A stretch of DNA of 64,000 bases from Triatoma infestans (taxonomy: Eukaryota > Arthropoda > Insecta > Hemiptera > Reduviidae). The notes below the pieces were generated by a model that was given only the letters and a program-made list of their open reading frames with translations, searched no databases and was not told the origin of the DNA. The position numbers were made by a program, and so were the translations under genes. The stretch lies in assembly GCA_011037195.1 (NCBI GenBank), contig JAAEAF010003514.1:1-64000 (forward strand), written 5' to 3'. This document shows positions 24,171 through 35,452 of this stretch, piece by piece (position 1 is the stretch's first letter; each line of letters starts with the position of its first letter).

Positions 24171-25326
24171 GTGGAATGAGGTTCACGACCAATGGATATT
24201 TTTTGCTTTTCGCTTTATTTCTTGGAACGTTTTAAATCAGGGTGTACATAATTCATATTACATCTAATTGTACACGTAACTTGTCGCAAATGGACGATGC
24301 TTTTCATTTTATAACTATCTGTCATACTCTGAATAAGCTTAGATTCTCTTTAATCAAGAAGTTCTATCTCAAAAAGGCGATATTGCCTTGTTTTTTCCAA
24401 TAAAGTGTTGCTAAATCAAACAGAATACATAAAAATGCTGCATCTTCCAGTTAGTTGGGAACAATGGCTGGACTTTTAAATTATTGTAAAATGTTTACAA
24501 AATATAGAAATAATTCTTTAATAACCTTTTTCTTCACATCTAGACTTTTCAGGTACTTCTTTATTTCCGTTTCTTTCTTGTCCTCTAATTGGTACCTTTA
24601 TGTTAAATTGATGTTCTTCTCATTTCTGAACATCTATAAAGGTATGTTATCTACTACTATATAGCCGCCTGTACAATAGTATATTTTCTGTTACTATATT
24701 TTCTTGTTTGTTTTTTTTTTTTTAATTATTTTGTAATATTTTTTTTCCTTACGCCAATTCTTTTAGCAAGGATGCCAATTTATTTCTAGCTGCCCAGTAT
24801 TTATTACTTAAGGTGAGCCAATCCGCCGTGTTTGGTGGGTTTCGTCCGCATCAATTATTAAGGCAGGACATTTTAAAATGTACACTTTGTTCATGGCGGC
24901 TATACAGAGGGCATAGAAAATAATCCACTACACCGATTCTATGCAGATGTTTGTAAAGGAAGTCGTTGTCCCTGTGGTAAGCCTGAAGTTTGCAGTATAC
25001 ACTCGTCTGAGAAGATGACTGGCGACTTGGTAGTTCTGTCATCAGGCTTCCCCAGTTCTTGCCTTCTGCTTTGCTTACATTAAGTTCCTTCACTATTCCA
25101 TTGTATAAGCTTTTTTAGCTTCTCTATTAACCTCCAAAAAAAATTACAAAAATTTTTTTGTCATAAGTTTATTACATTATTTATTTTAATTTAATACAAT
25201 GTTTATACATTCATTTTCATTTTTTTTTTTTTTCTTTTCTCTTATCACCTTATAACTGTAAGTTATTTTGCAAGAATATATATGACTGATTCCATGATGA
25301 TCACTAACCAGGTGACATTCTATATT
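24171..25326. other. Intron, no gene recognised
   Basis: Nothing recognised; open frames at 24455 and 24851 (minus) have no motif. Confidence 0.6.
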
Positions 25327-25735
25327 GTAGACTTGCTTCGACGAAGTTCACTGCCTAGATACAGCAGGTACTAATCGTTTTGCTGATATTGTGGCGTTCA
25401 AGAACGGTGGAAAAGAGGCCCTTGTCATTGATCCTACCGTCCGCTTTGAATCCAATGATCCAGAACAGGGAAATAATGTTGATTCAGAGAAGAGGGACAT
25501 ATATGAAAAATGTATTCCTCACTTGCAGGAAAAATACCGGGAAAGGTTTGGAGAACGTCAGTTCCAAGTGAAGGGACTCTGGTTTGGGAGTAGAGGTGTA
25601 ATACCTAAGACCACGAGTGAATTTTTTGACAGTTTAGGAATTGGCCAAGACTTTCTGTGGGAGATTGCTGAGACAATCATACTGGATTCTCTCGGTATAA
25701 TCCACCACCACGTGTATGGGACATGACCAGCAACG
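25327..25735 (+). mobile_element. C-terminal fragment of an RLE-type (R2/NeSL/Hero-like) LINE
   Basis: Continuous frame TCFDEVHCLDTAGTNRFADI, VAFKNGGKEALVIDPTVRFE, then QVKGLWFGSRGVIPKTTSEF and ILDSLGIIHHHVYGT before a stop. The IDPTVRFE motif (PD...D type) and the GLWFG-RG-IPK block are typical of the restriction-like endonuclease and C-terminus of R2-like retrotransposons. No upstream RT remains, so it is a 5'-truncated copy. The name of the clade is inferred, not tested. Confidence 0.75.
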
Positions 25736-27827
25736 ATTAATTAATTGACTTACACAGTCATTTACCTTTAGTCTGTGTATATATAGCTCCTGTGGTCCTC
25801 TATTAGGTGTTGCATTTGTTCCGGTATGAAGTTATATATAGTAAATACCTACGTATTATTCCTGTTCAACCATTGTTCTCTGAATTGATTGGTATGCTGT
25901 GTCTCAGCAACTCAATATAATTGAGCAGCCACACTTATTTTAATTATTGAAATTAAGTGCTTTTTCTCTACTGACAATAAAATCTATTATTACAGTATGA
26001 GGAATGAAGTTGAACTTTTGTGGTTTCAGTAATAGCTGTATGTTTTATCATACTGTTCAGCTATTTGGGGGGCCTTCTAATTGGAAAAAAAAAAAAATAT
26101 AACGTTATCATTTTATGACTTCTTTCTGAGCCAAAATGGAGTTGTAATTTTATTAAACGTATTAATATCAAGACTGAAGATGGACAAGTGACTAAAACGC
26201 TCTTTTGAAAGAGTAGGAATATTTATTTTATAATTGGGTGATCAGTAATAACTACTTGTTTCTTCTCCTGATATAAATAGTTAAAAAAAAAAAAATCAAA
26301 AAACAAAACAAAATGTTCAAAACAATAAATACGTAATTATAAACAATAAAAAAAGATAAAATTGTAAAAAAAAAAGCATTAAATTTTATGACCACTTAAT
26401 ATAGCTAGCTACTTTACTAACACTGTAAATTTAAGTATACTGAAACTTTAAAAAAAAGAAAAGTATAAAAAACAAAACCATTTTTATCATTATTTACTCT
26501 TTTTAAAAAATAAAATAAATAAATAAATAAAGAATAAATACTTCATTTAAACTGTCTTCTTAATGAAAAGTTGTGAAACAGACATTTCCTTTAATTTGTA
26601 TAAATCAAAGCAAAGAAAAAAAAAGGAAAGTTAAAATATAAAGGTATAATAAATTAAACGGTTTTCTTGTGATAACAGAGTTTTATCCTTTGTTTTAGTG
26701 CCCAGTTGATAAGTATAAAAAACAAATACATATTTTTTTATTAAAATTCAATTAAGTACAATAAAAGTAATTCAAATATTATTTAAATTTCTCATAATAT
26801 ATAGATGTAAATATGAAGTCATTTCAACATTTTTGTTTTTAATAACCATTAATGTTTATTTAAATAAAAAAAAAAATTGGTTCTTGGTTTAGTTATTGTC
26901 TCTAAGAGAGTGAAACTTTCGCAACAGTCTAACGGCGAACTTGCTAGCTCAAAATAAGACAACATAGTGGTAAATATTTAATTCATAGTTTTCATATACG
27001 ATATCACAAACAAACTATATTTCTAATTGAATTAAATGAAGATAAATTTATTTTCAAAGTAATTCTTCTTTCTATGAAAGTTCTCATCAAAGTATTGTTC
27101 CCTTTTTTATTTATTATTTAAGACTTTAATTTATCAATATATATTATTTTATTTATTTATTTAAAAAAAAAAATGACTAACTTTTTTAATTTTCTATTAT
27201 AGTGAGATCAAAATTTTATAAAAATTCACGTGTAGCTGAAAATTTTTATAATAACTCAAAAACTGATTTCTAACGCCTACAGAGTTGATCAGCTTGTTCC
27301 CTTTCATAGTACTTAAAGTTTCTTTACATGGGCAACAAAAATGTAGATTGCCAAAAAAATATTTTAGTTTAACATTGCTCAGCAAATATTTCCAACAATA
27401 TTATTGCAGCATATGACCGGGGGGGGGGGGGGGCACTTAATTTCATGCAACTTATCTAGATTAAACCCTTTGCCTTTCCTAATTAATGAATGAAATGAAA
27501 TGCCTTTCTTTGTTGGTAGTATATGGCTAGCTAGTTAAAACAAAACAATTTTTATTGTAATAGGATGGCATTGTTCCTTCCTATGCTTCATAACCACGTT
27601 AACGAAGGAAGGGGAAATAAATGTTTAAGAATGTGTAAAAATGATTCTATGCAGTGAAAAAAAAAAAAAATTAAAATCAGAGAATAGCTGTACTATGAGA
27701 GGAGATAAATTCTGCTTTCTTCCTTAACAAAATGAAAATAATCATCTTATTAAGTGGGTAAATTTAAAATTTCTATTTTTTATGATCCTTTTTCATGGGA
27801 ATCAATGAAAACATAAGTGGTCTAGAC
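25736..27827. other. Intron, no gene recognised
   Basis: Very A+T-rich with a G14 run at about 27419-27432. Nothing recognised. Confidence 0.7.
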
Positions 27828-28748
27828 CAGGGATGAGCCCGTTAAACATGTTTATGCGGCCCGCCAAGCATTTCTAAAATTGAATTTATTTTATCAACTT
27901 TCTCCCATCAATATATTGTTATAAAATTAATTATAATAAAATGGTAGTGCATACTAAACCCTAAACAATTTTTTGTGACGAGTTACTCACTTGTCGGCGA
28001 CTTGTTTAAACATGCAATACGAACGCGCCGCGTCTGTGCTTGGTTTGTGACGCTCAAAAATACGCACAATATATAGACATTTTAATCAACGAATTTCAAA
28101 TTACGATTCCAAATGTTCAAAGCTAAGAAGACAGCGGTTTTCATGAAAATGTTTTCCTCGCCATTTAATATCGATGTGGATAAAGTTCCCGAAGACTTTC
28201 AAATGGAAGTGCTTGACATGCAGAACAATACCGATTTAAAAAATGTATTCTTCTCAGTAAACATCGAAAATTTTTATAAATCTTATGTGAGCCCTGAGAA
28301 ATTTCCACTTTTGACGAAAAATGCAAAGCAAATGATGTCTCTGTTCGGAAGTACGTATGTTTGCGAACAATTATTTTCAACCATGAAATTAATCAAAAAT
28401 GACCACCGATCAAGACTGAGTGATGCACGATTAGAAAGCTGCGTACGTGTAGCTACCTCATCAATTCCGGCTGATATTGATCAGCTTGTATCGAAAAAAC
28501 AATGCCAAATTTCTCATTAAAAATTTCAAGTAAATTCGTTTTTCTGTTCTTTTCTTGTTTGTTTTTATTTTGCATTAAAATTTGTATATGAAATCTTTAC
28601 TTTTTTTTAAACTTTATAGTTTTTTATTCTAATGTTTATTATAAATAAAGTTTTGTAAATTATTAATAAGTGTTACTCTATGTGCGGCCCGCCAAAAAAT
28701 TTTAAAATTTAAATTGGCCTGTTGATTAAAAAAGGTTGCTCACCCCTG
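27828..28748 (+). mobile_element. hAT-family element with perfect 8-bp target duplication
   Basis: Bounded by GTCTAGAC at 27820-27827 and 28749-28756. Ends are CAGGGATGAGCCC and GGTTGCTCACCCCTG, hAT-type inverted termini. Just inside both ends are GCGGCCCGCCAA motifs. The only coding remnant is the transposase C-terminus at 28113-28520, ending with the hAT dimerisation region (FGSTYVCEQLFSTMKLIKND, RSRLSDARLESCVRVATSSI). At 921 bp it lacks the DNA-binding and catalytic parts, so it is a non-autonomous deletion derivative. Confidence 0.92.
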
Positions 28749-29797
28749 GTCTAGACAAAGTGATAAATAGGCGAGATGGATTAAGTATGATGACCAGGCA
28801 ACTCAAAGTATCTCCACTGAAGGAGCATCATAACATGGACAATAATTCTAGATTTACGGCAATCTTTTCTAGTAATTTGCCGGCCACACAATTTATGGCA
28901 ATTATCCTGCACTGAAATAACGGCCCGCCTAAAGGATCCCATAATAGTTAATATATTCAGTGGCGGCTGGTTCATGAGAGCACAATTCGTAAGTGCACCT
29001 GGTTCGAACCCTTTATAAAAATGTTTAGTTATTAGTTATTTTTATATTATAAAATATTTCTTTTAGTTTATTTGTTAAAGCCGCTACTTGTACACTATAA
29101 TCGCATGTGAGTCTAAGTGAGATGTCACACAGTGTGATAGGAAGATATTATAGTTGCGGGGTGTAGTAAATTGGTGGGAAAGCATAGCCTATCTACTGCT
29201 ATAGCTGTGCAAAATTTTTGTGATACAGAGCGCGTTGGCCTTTATTGTCCTGGTCAAAGTTAATTTTGCTAAACTAGGAAAACGTTTCTACGTATAAAAG
29301 TTTTATTTTAATACCTTTTTCTAGCAATAGTTCCAGATTATTAAAGTTTAGATCATGCAAGACTACCTACCATAAACAATGTAATAATTTTTTTTTTACT
29401 TAAATCACTTTCATATTTCTTGGCCAATTCACACTTAACTGCCGTCTAGGTCAACTGGATTACATTTTAAACTTTTAAGCAGTTCTTTTTCTATTAGTTT
29501 CGTATACTAATTTGTTCTTAATTTTAGTGTAGATCCGGTCAAATTAATATTAAAAAAGTAATTATTTTTTAACAAATTGTGATCTGGAAATATTTAAACA
29601 TACCTATAGAATAAACTTCTAACTTTATGTCTTTCAAACAATATTTTTCTTATTTTATATCCATGTTGTTTATTTTATTTTGTAGTAATTAAAAATTTAA
29701 AACATTCAATGAATTCTTTGAGTTTTTTTTTTTTTTTTTAATAATTACTATGTAAATACAAGTTGTATGTTATCATTACGCATATATTCTCTTTCAA

Positions 29798-30000
29798 GGG
29801 GCGGGTGTTGGTGTAGTGGTTATGAGCATGGATTTGTAAGTGGGAGGACCCCAGTTCGAGTCCAGCGTATAACTGTTAAATTTTATATTTGTTTAAAAAA
29901 TGTTAATAGTAAAGTAGGTGCTTCCGCCCCCGTCCACGACACCTAATTTGGTAGTTGGACGTTAAGCCCGCCTGAAAAAATAGGCATTACTTTACTTTAC
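29798..30000 (+). mobile_element. tRNA-derived SINE, family B, complete
   Basis: An 11-bp duplication TTCTCTTTCAA flanks it (29787-29797 and 30001-30011). The head GTTGGTGTAGTGGTTATGAG and B box CCCAGTTCGAGTCCAG are RNA polymerase III promoter boxes. The 3' half has GTGCTTCCGCCCCCGTCCAC, GTTGGACGTTAAGCCCGCCT and a simple ATTACTTTACTTTAC tail. 203 bp. Confidence 0.93.
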
Positions 30001-30072
30001 TTCTCTTTCAAAATTTTAATGGCTATTAGTATAGAAAAAAATTAATGAAATTATTATAAATAAAATAAATCT

Positions 30073-30260
30073 ATGGCGCAACACAACCCATGAAGGAGGC
30101 TAAGGCTTACCAGCTGGAGATTTGTTTTGCGGTTCTCTCGCCCTTTAATTCCGGCATTCGCTACCTAGATACGTACGCTACCAATTGTAGATTCCCACTA
30201 TTTCCTACTATGCTGGGTCAACACTGATTTTACCCTGACGGGAATACTCGCATCAAAGCC
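30073..30260 (-). mobile_element. SINE family C fragment
   Basis: Contains GGCGCAACACAACCCATGAA, CCGGCATTCGCTACCTAGAT and ATGCTGGGTCAACACTGATT, shared with 33748-33838, 38128-38255 and 63420-63585. The last of these carries the tRNA-like head on the minus strand, which sets the orientation. Confidence 0.7.
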
Positions 30261-30540
30261 GCTAGATCAACGCGTGAGGACATGAAATTATTCTTTCTAA
30301 CTTAAACTTTGGAAAAAAAAAAAATTAAAATTAAAGAAAAAGTAAGAGCAAATCCCCAACTTAATCTGATTCAAGTAACCAAATAAAAAGCAAACTTTTC
30401 AAAAGAAGTTCTAATAAGTTATTTACGATAAAATATTTAGTCGTATGGATGTGTTGGTGGGGGGGGGGGTAAGTATTCTCATATTTTCCCTTACATGAAA
30501 ATCGGGAAATCAGGAGTATCTGGTTCTACAGAATGATATA

Positions 30541-31590
30541 GGCAGGTGTTGGTGTAGTGGTTATGAGCATGGACTTCTAAGTGGGAAGACCCCAGTTCGA
30601 GTCCAGCGTGTAACTGCTAAATTTTATATTTGTTTAAAAAAATGTTACTAGTAAAATTGGTTAAGCCAACATATGGTGTACGCTGACGATGTTGTGCTAA
30701 CGGGAAGATCGAAGGCAGCTTTGGCGCGGGTGTATTTCAGGAATTCGAAACAGCATCGAAAAAGTTAGGCCTGGTAATTAATGGAGAAAAAATGAAGCTG
30801 ATGGTCAGCACCAGACGGAGCACAATACCTGAAGTGGAGGCCGTGTGCGCACCTTATAATTTCCAAAAGGTTGGCTGCTTGAAATATTTAGGGTCAGTCT
30901 TGACCGAGAAAAATGAGTGCGGCACTGAAATTAAATGCAGACTAACGGCTACAAATAGGTGTTTCTGGGCTCTTCAGAAAGTGTTAAGATTCCGTGCGCT
31001 CTCGAGGGAAGTGAAACTGGTAATATATAAGACCATTTTAAGGTCTATTGCTACGTACGCCAGCGAGACGTGGGTGATGACTAAAGAGGACACCAGAATT
31101 TTAAACGCTTGGAAAAGGAAGATCCTACGGAAGATTTTTGGTCCTATAAGGACCAAGGTGAGAGGTACAGAATAAGAAAAAACAGGGAATTGATGGAACT
31201 GTGCCAGGATCAGGATCTAGTGGGATGGATAAAAAGAGGAAGAATTAAATGGTTGGGACAATTGGAAAGAATGGAGAATGCAAGAATTCCCTAGAAAATG
31301 TGGGCTGGTCACCCTGGTGGGGCTAGGAGAAGAGGAAGACCGAGACTTCGTTGGTTGGATGAAGTAGAGTCCGATTTGAGAAGCATCGGAATAAGAAGGT
31401 GGAGAAGGATTGCGGAGGTGAGAGAGGAATGGCAGCGAGTCGTTGAGGAGGCCAAGGTCCTGCGTGGACCGTAGAGCCAAGAAAGAAGAAGAAGACTAGT
31501 AAAATAGGTGCTTCCGCCCCCGTCCACGACACCTAATTTGCTAGTTGGACGTTAAGCCCAGCTGAATAAATAGGCAAAAAAAAAAAAAAA
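30541..31590 (+). mobile_element. tRNA-derived SINE, family B, interrupted by a LINE
   Basis: SINE parts are 30541-30657 (GTTGGTGTAGTGGTTATGAG; CCCAGTTCGAGTCCAG) and 31495-31590 (TAGGTGCTTCCGCCCCCGTC to the poly-A end). Flanks ATGATATA and ATGATACA suggest its own duplication. The LINE at 30658-31494 separates the two halves and joins them perfectly when ignored. Confidence 0.92.
30658..31494 (+). mobile_element. 5'-truncated LINE (GAA-tailed family) inserted in a SINE
   Basis: The 11-bp repeat ACTAGTAAAAT at 30647-30657 and 31495-31505 is the target duplication. The element starts just before the RT active-site box (MVYADDVVLTGRS at about 30675), then CLKYLGSVLTEKNECGTEIK, YKTILRSIATYASETWVM, GWIKRGRIKWLGQLERME and the ending VVEEAKVLR. 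It has a GAA-rich tail. Frameshifts split it into three frames. Confidence 0.93.
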
Positions 31591-31741
31591 ATGATACAGG
31601 GTAGATTCTTAATGTACAATTTAATACAAATGTTATTTAAACACACCGAAATATTTGTTATGTACCCTACTATGTGTTAAATTTTACTTTACTAATTATT
31701 TGTGAACTTTCAGTCATAGAACTATTATGGAGCCGCCACTG

Positions 31742-32699
31742 AATGTACACGAAATTAACCAAAAATAATTTATCTAAAAATTAAATTACATACTATTTTT
31801 AACACGATCAAAAATTATCAAAGTTAGAAGGATACAAAGTCGAATTGTTATGTCATATTGATTCTTTAAATTAAGGCTAACATAATAATGTGCAGTTAAA
31901 AAACTTTTTTCAAATTATCTTTCCCTTATCTCTAACAGATCGTGTCAAATTCAAAATAGAATTTTCACCGGAATTGTCATATTTTGAGAACCCTTGATTA
32001 TGATTAAAAAAAAGAAAAAGAAAAGTATTTAACGAACGGTCACTTTACGGTGTGTGTAATCTCAAAAACAAAACAAAAATACAGCAAAAGTCATACTTAA
32101 TAATCCGTTTAGGTATCACAACCGCACCTGACAACACAAAATCCACCAATCACAAGTGCAACTTTACTGAATGATTTGTTCATTTTGTCTCAAATGATCC
32201 ATTGATTTTCTTTAAACTTATGATTGCTCACTTCATAGTAATTTTTATCTAATACATTTTTCTGAAAAAGAAATTATTTTAGCGGAAGAAAAGTGTAAGT
32301 TAAGTTTAAATATAAATTGCCGTTACAAGCTTTCGACATAGAAGTTTTTAGATTGAAAGCGCTGCCATACAAATTGCATTATGATAAACAAGTATAATGC
32401 CAAATACCTTTATTTATGTGTACTGCAAGCCTAACTAAACGTTTAATAAACACTGTAAGTTCAAAGAAAATTATCAATTAAAACTGGAATATTTGCAATG
32501 AGATAAATTTGTGTGAGTGTTTCACACCTTTTTTTTTTTGTCTGTTTTTCAATAATTTGTATACGTATATTAACTCGCCTATTAAATGCTCGCATGGTGT
32601 AAGCATTCAAAATATTTGACAACTGATATGCTTATCTTAACCTAGCCAAAATATAAGGTTTATTATTGATGATAACCAACTTATCGTTTTGTTTTTTTT
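31742..32699. other. Intron, no gene recognised
   Basis: A+T-rich; nothing recognised. Confidence 0.7.
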
Positions 32700-33648
32700 T
32701 TATTGCCTGTGGGGAGGGACCAAGCTCTATGCTATCCAAAGCTCTTGTGGGCCTATATAGCTACCCCAAAGTTCGGAGCCTTCTCAGTCCACTGCCGGCC
32801 TCCGGACAATGTTCTCTCATTACAAACAACACTGTCCATCACTGGACAGTGAGCTGTAAGAGGCTCCTAGGAATCTAAGGGCCTCTTTGTCAACGAAAAG
32901 AAGACAAAGGTCTTCGTGCTGAGGAGAAAAGTGCCAGTCCATCGCCCGCAACATTACGTAGTTGGTGACTACCTCTTTGAAGCAGTAAACAGCTTCCAAT
33001 ACCTCGGTTCTGCAATAAACGAAAATGTGGAAGAGAATGAGGAGATAAGAAAGAGGATCCTTGCTGGGAATAAAGCGTATTTTGCGCTTGACAGAGTCCT
33101 GAAAAGCCGGCTCGTAAGCCGCTCCTCCAAGATAAAGATCTACAAAACCCTTATAAGGCCTGTCGTCACTTACGCCTCTGAAACATGGACGCTCAAGAAT
33201 TCGTCAGCAAATCTGTTGGACCGGTTTAACCGAAAAGTATTTGGGGGAATATGTGAGAACGGCGTCTGGCGTAGAAGGAAAAATAAGGAATTATATAATC
33301 TTTACAAAGATGTAAACCTGTCAGCGCAGATAAGAATTCAGCGGCTGAGATGGCTTGGACACCTCCTGAGGATGGAAGACTGCAGAATTGCAAAAAAGAT
33401 ATACAAGGAATCACCTGATGGTGTAAGGCCAAGGGGACATCCAAAGAATAGATGGAAAGACAGCGTGCGGAGAGACATAAGTGTGACGCACGCCCGGGAT
33501 AGAGAGAGATGGTTGGCAATCGTGGAGGAGGCCAAGGGCAGCTAAATGCGCCTGTTGCGCCAATAAAAGAAGAAGTAGTACAGCTGGACTCGAACCCGGG
33601 ACCGCCGTATTGCTAGTCCAGCGCGCTACCACTCAGTTAATCCCTTCC
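32700..33648 (-). mobile_element. SINE family A interrupted by a LINE
   Basis: SINE parts are 32700-32880 (3' tail and body on the minus strand) and about 33573-33648 (tRNA-like head, GGACTCGAACCCGGGACCGC complement). The 3' tail GGGGTAGCTATATAGGCCC, then GAGCTTTGGATAGCATAGAG, matches the RNase H LINE at 18283. A plus-strand LINE sits between the parts. No target duplication is visible for that LINE. Confidence 0.85.
32881..33572 (+). mobile_element. LINE 3' fragment inside SINE family A
   Basis: A single open frame reads NEKKTKVFVLRRKVP, SFQYLGSAINENVEENEEIR, YKTLIRPVVTYASETWTL, RIQRLRWLGHLLRMEDCRIA, PRGHPKNRWKDSVRRDISV and VEEAKGS, the RT thumb and C-terminus of an insect LINE. The stop is at 33543-33545, followed by CCAATAAAAGAAGAAG. 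The frame is intact for over 200 codons, so the insertion is fairly recent. It is related to, but distinct from, the 30658 family. Confidence 0.9.
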
Positions 33649-33747
33649 CTCCCACTTATCAAATTAACTAAATCGTATATAAATCATTGGGTATGCTAAT
33701 TGTTTGGAATTTTATGTTAAATGTTTGGGAACTAATTGTTTAATTAC

Positions 33748-33838
33748 GGCCTTCGCTACCTAGGGCGCTACTAACTGTAGCTTCCTATTTTTTATCACGA
33801 TGCTGGGTCAACACCGACTTTGCCCTTACGGGAATCGA
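33748..33838 (-). mobile_element. SINE family C fragment
   Basis: GGCCTTCGCTACCTAGGGCG, CTACTAACTGTAGCTTCC and ATGCTGGGTCAACACCGACT are shared with 30073-30260 and 38128-38255. Confidence 0.7.
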
Positions 33839-33849
33839 AAAAAAAAAAA

Positions 33850-35420
33850 TTTACATTTTGCAAGGTGTAATTGGAACTTTTTATGTGATGCACTTTATAC
33901 GATGGTTTGACACTAAGTTAAAGAATTTTATTTGTACAATCAGCATTCAAAAGTTTAAACAAAATCATTGCAGATATTTTCGAGAAAATTCCCCCTCCAC
34001 ACCAAAAAAAACTCAAAAATCTACTAAGTCAATAAAGTTGACTTCCAGTTAACCGATTTTTTTTTTTATAAAATTTGTTATTCTAACCAAATTTTCTAAT
34101 GGGTAATATTAATGATGACACAGTATTTATACACGGTACTTAAGCGGTACTTTAGAAGAAACACTACCCCTTAGAACCCCCCCCCCACCAAAAAAAAAAT
34201 CAATGTTCTTCGAAAAATGTTTAAAATAGAAGTGATAGATAATAAATTATGTATGTAGAGAGAGTATACGAAGTTTAGTTGCAAAATCGCGAAAAAATAT
34301 CCAGTCAAGTTGCATTGCCCAAGTTGATGATGGATTTTGTCGAAAACTTGTGTTAGTTGGGGGGGTGGTATTAATGGAGTAACTAACTTTGTGAATTCCT
34401 TCTGGTGTTTAATTGATTTTGAGATAGTTAGTTAACATACATACAAACAAAAGATACAGGACTATTCGCTAAAAACAATTTTTTTTTTTCACTCTAGAGA
34501 ACTCAATACATGTATTTCTGATAAAAACTGAATTACGAAAATTTTGACAAAATCGCAAAAATTCTTACCAGAAGAGAAAGTAAAAAAAATCTGGTGTGAA
34601 ACACTCACACAACTTTCTCTACTCCGTTCTCAAAATGATAATTGACAAATTTTTAGTTTTGTGTACAAATTAATTAAATTCATCGAAACTGAAATAAACT
34701 GGTTCGGAAAACGCTGCTTTCCGTTTTACTAATTTGTCTTGAAACTCGGAATTTTGGCCATCTTTTTATTTCTAATTAAGTTTGTTTGGATAATAGAATT
34801 GTATACACAACTATGATAGCACTTTAGGGAAAAACATAACCCCACCCCTCCTCTAAAAGTGCCCTTAAATGAATTATCCCAGTCAAATGTTTTTAAACAA
34901 AAGTTGTAGATCTTTGTATGTTTAGTTTATATATAGTATTTCAAGAAAATTGGCGGAGCCATTTTTGAGAAAAATGGGAAAAAGTGAAAAAAATCATTTA
35001 GTAAAGTGGTAATGTAAACGCACTTCCGGTTATCCAATTTTTTTTTTTCAAACTCGGAATTTCAACAACATATTCAATTCTAATTAACATTATTTAGATG
35101 GCAGAATTGTTCTAATAAACTGAAATAGCACTTTAGATGAAAACCGTAACCCCTCCCCTCCCACAGAAGTGCCTTTAAATGAATTTTCCCAAAGAAATGT
35201 TTCAAATAAAAGTTGTAGTTGTTAGTATGTGTAGTTGATATACCAAGTTTGAAGAAAATCGTTAGAGGCATTTTTGAGAAAATCGCAAAAACGTAAAAAA
35301 AAAACTAAAAAAAAAACTAGTAAAGTGGTACTTCCGGTTGCGGAATTTTGACAGATGACCCACTGTAGGATCCCAGGGTGATAACTAAACGGAATATCAA
35401 GTTTGAACTTTCTACGATTT
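33850..35420. repeat. Degenerate array of about 310-bp units
   Basis: A repeating order of blocks: AAGTGGTA(A/C)TTCCGGTT-type, CAAACTCGGAATTT, CCC(A/T)CCCCTCC with AAGTGCC(C/T)TTAAATGAA, AAAGTTGTAG and TGTTTTTGAGAAAAT. Occurrences of the 'ACTTCCGGTT' block are near 34042, 34722 (worn), 35030 and 35330, giving a period near 300-310 bp. Related single units lie at 38540-39300 (interrupted) and, inverted, at 59100-59780. No coding frame. Could be the interior of a large transposon or a satellite-like array. Confidence 0.75.
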
Positions 35421-35452
35421 GTCTTTTTTGGAGCCTATGCTGTTCACATATT

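Larger units (their letters stand above)
28958..31741. mobile_element. Large TIR element (hAT-like) carrying nested SINEs and a LINE
   Basis: Starts CAGTGGCGGCTGG and ends GGAGCCGCCACTG, the same termini as 39568-40582 and 58521-59920. The flanking octamers AATATATT and AATGTACA match at only 5 of 8 bases, so the duplication is worn or the ends belong to different copies. Inside: a SINE of family B at 29798-30000, a family C SINE fragment at 30073-30260, and a second family B SINE at 30541-31590 split by a LINE. No transposase recognised. Confidence 0.65.

Noticed and set aside
29810..29875. A real tRNA gene
   Set aside because: Same reason: SINE family B with target-site duplication and several copies.
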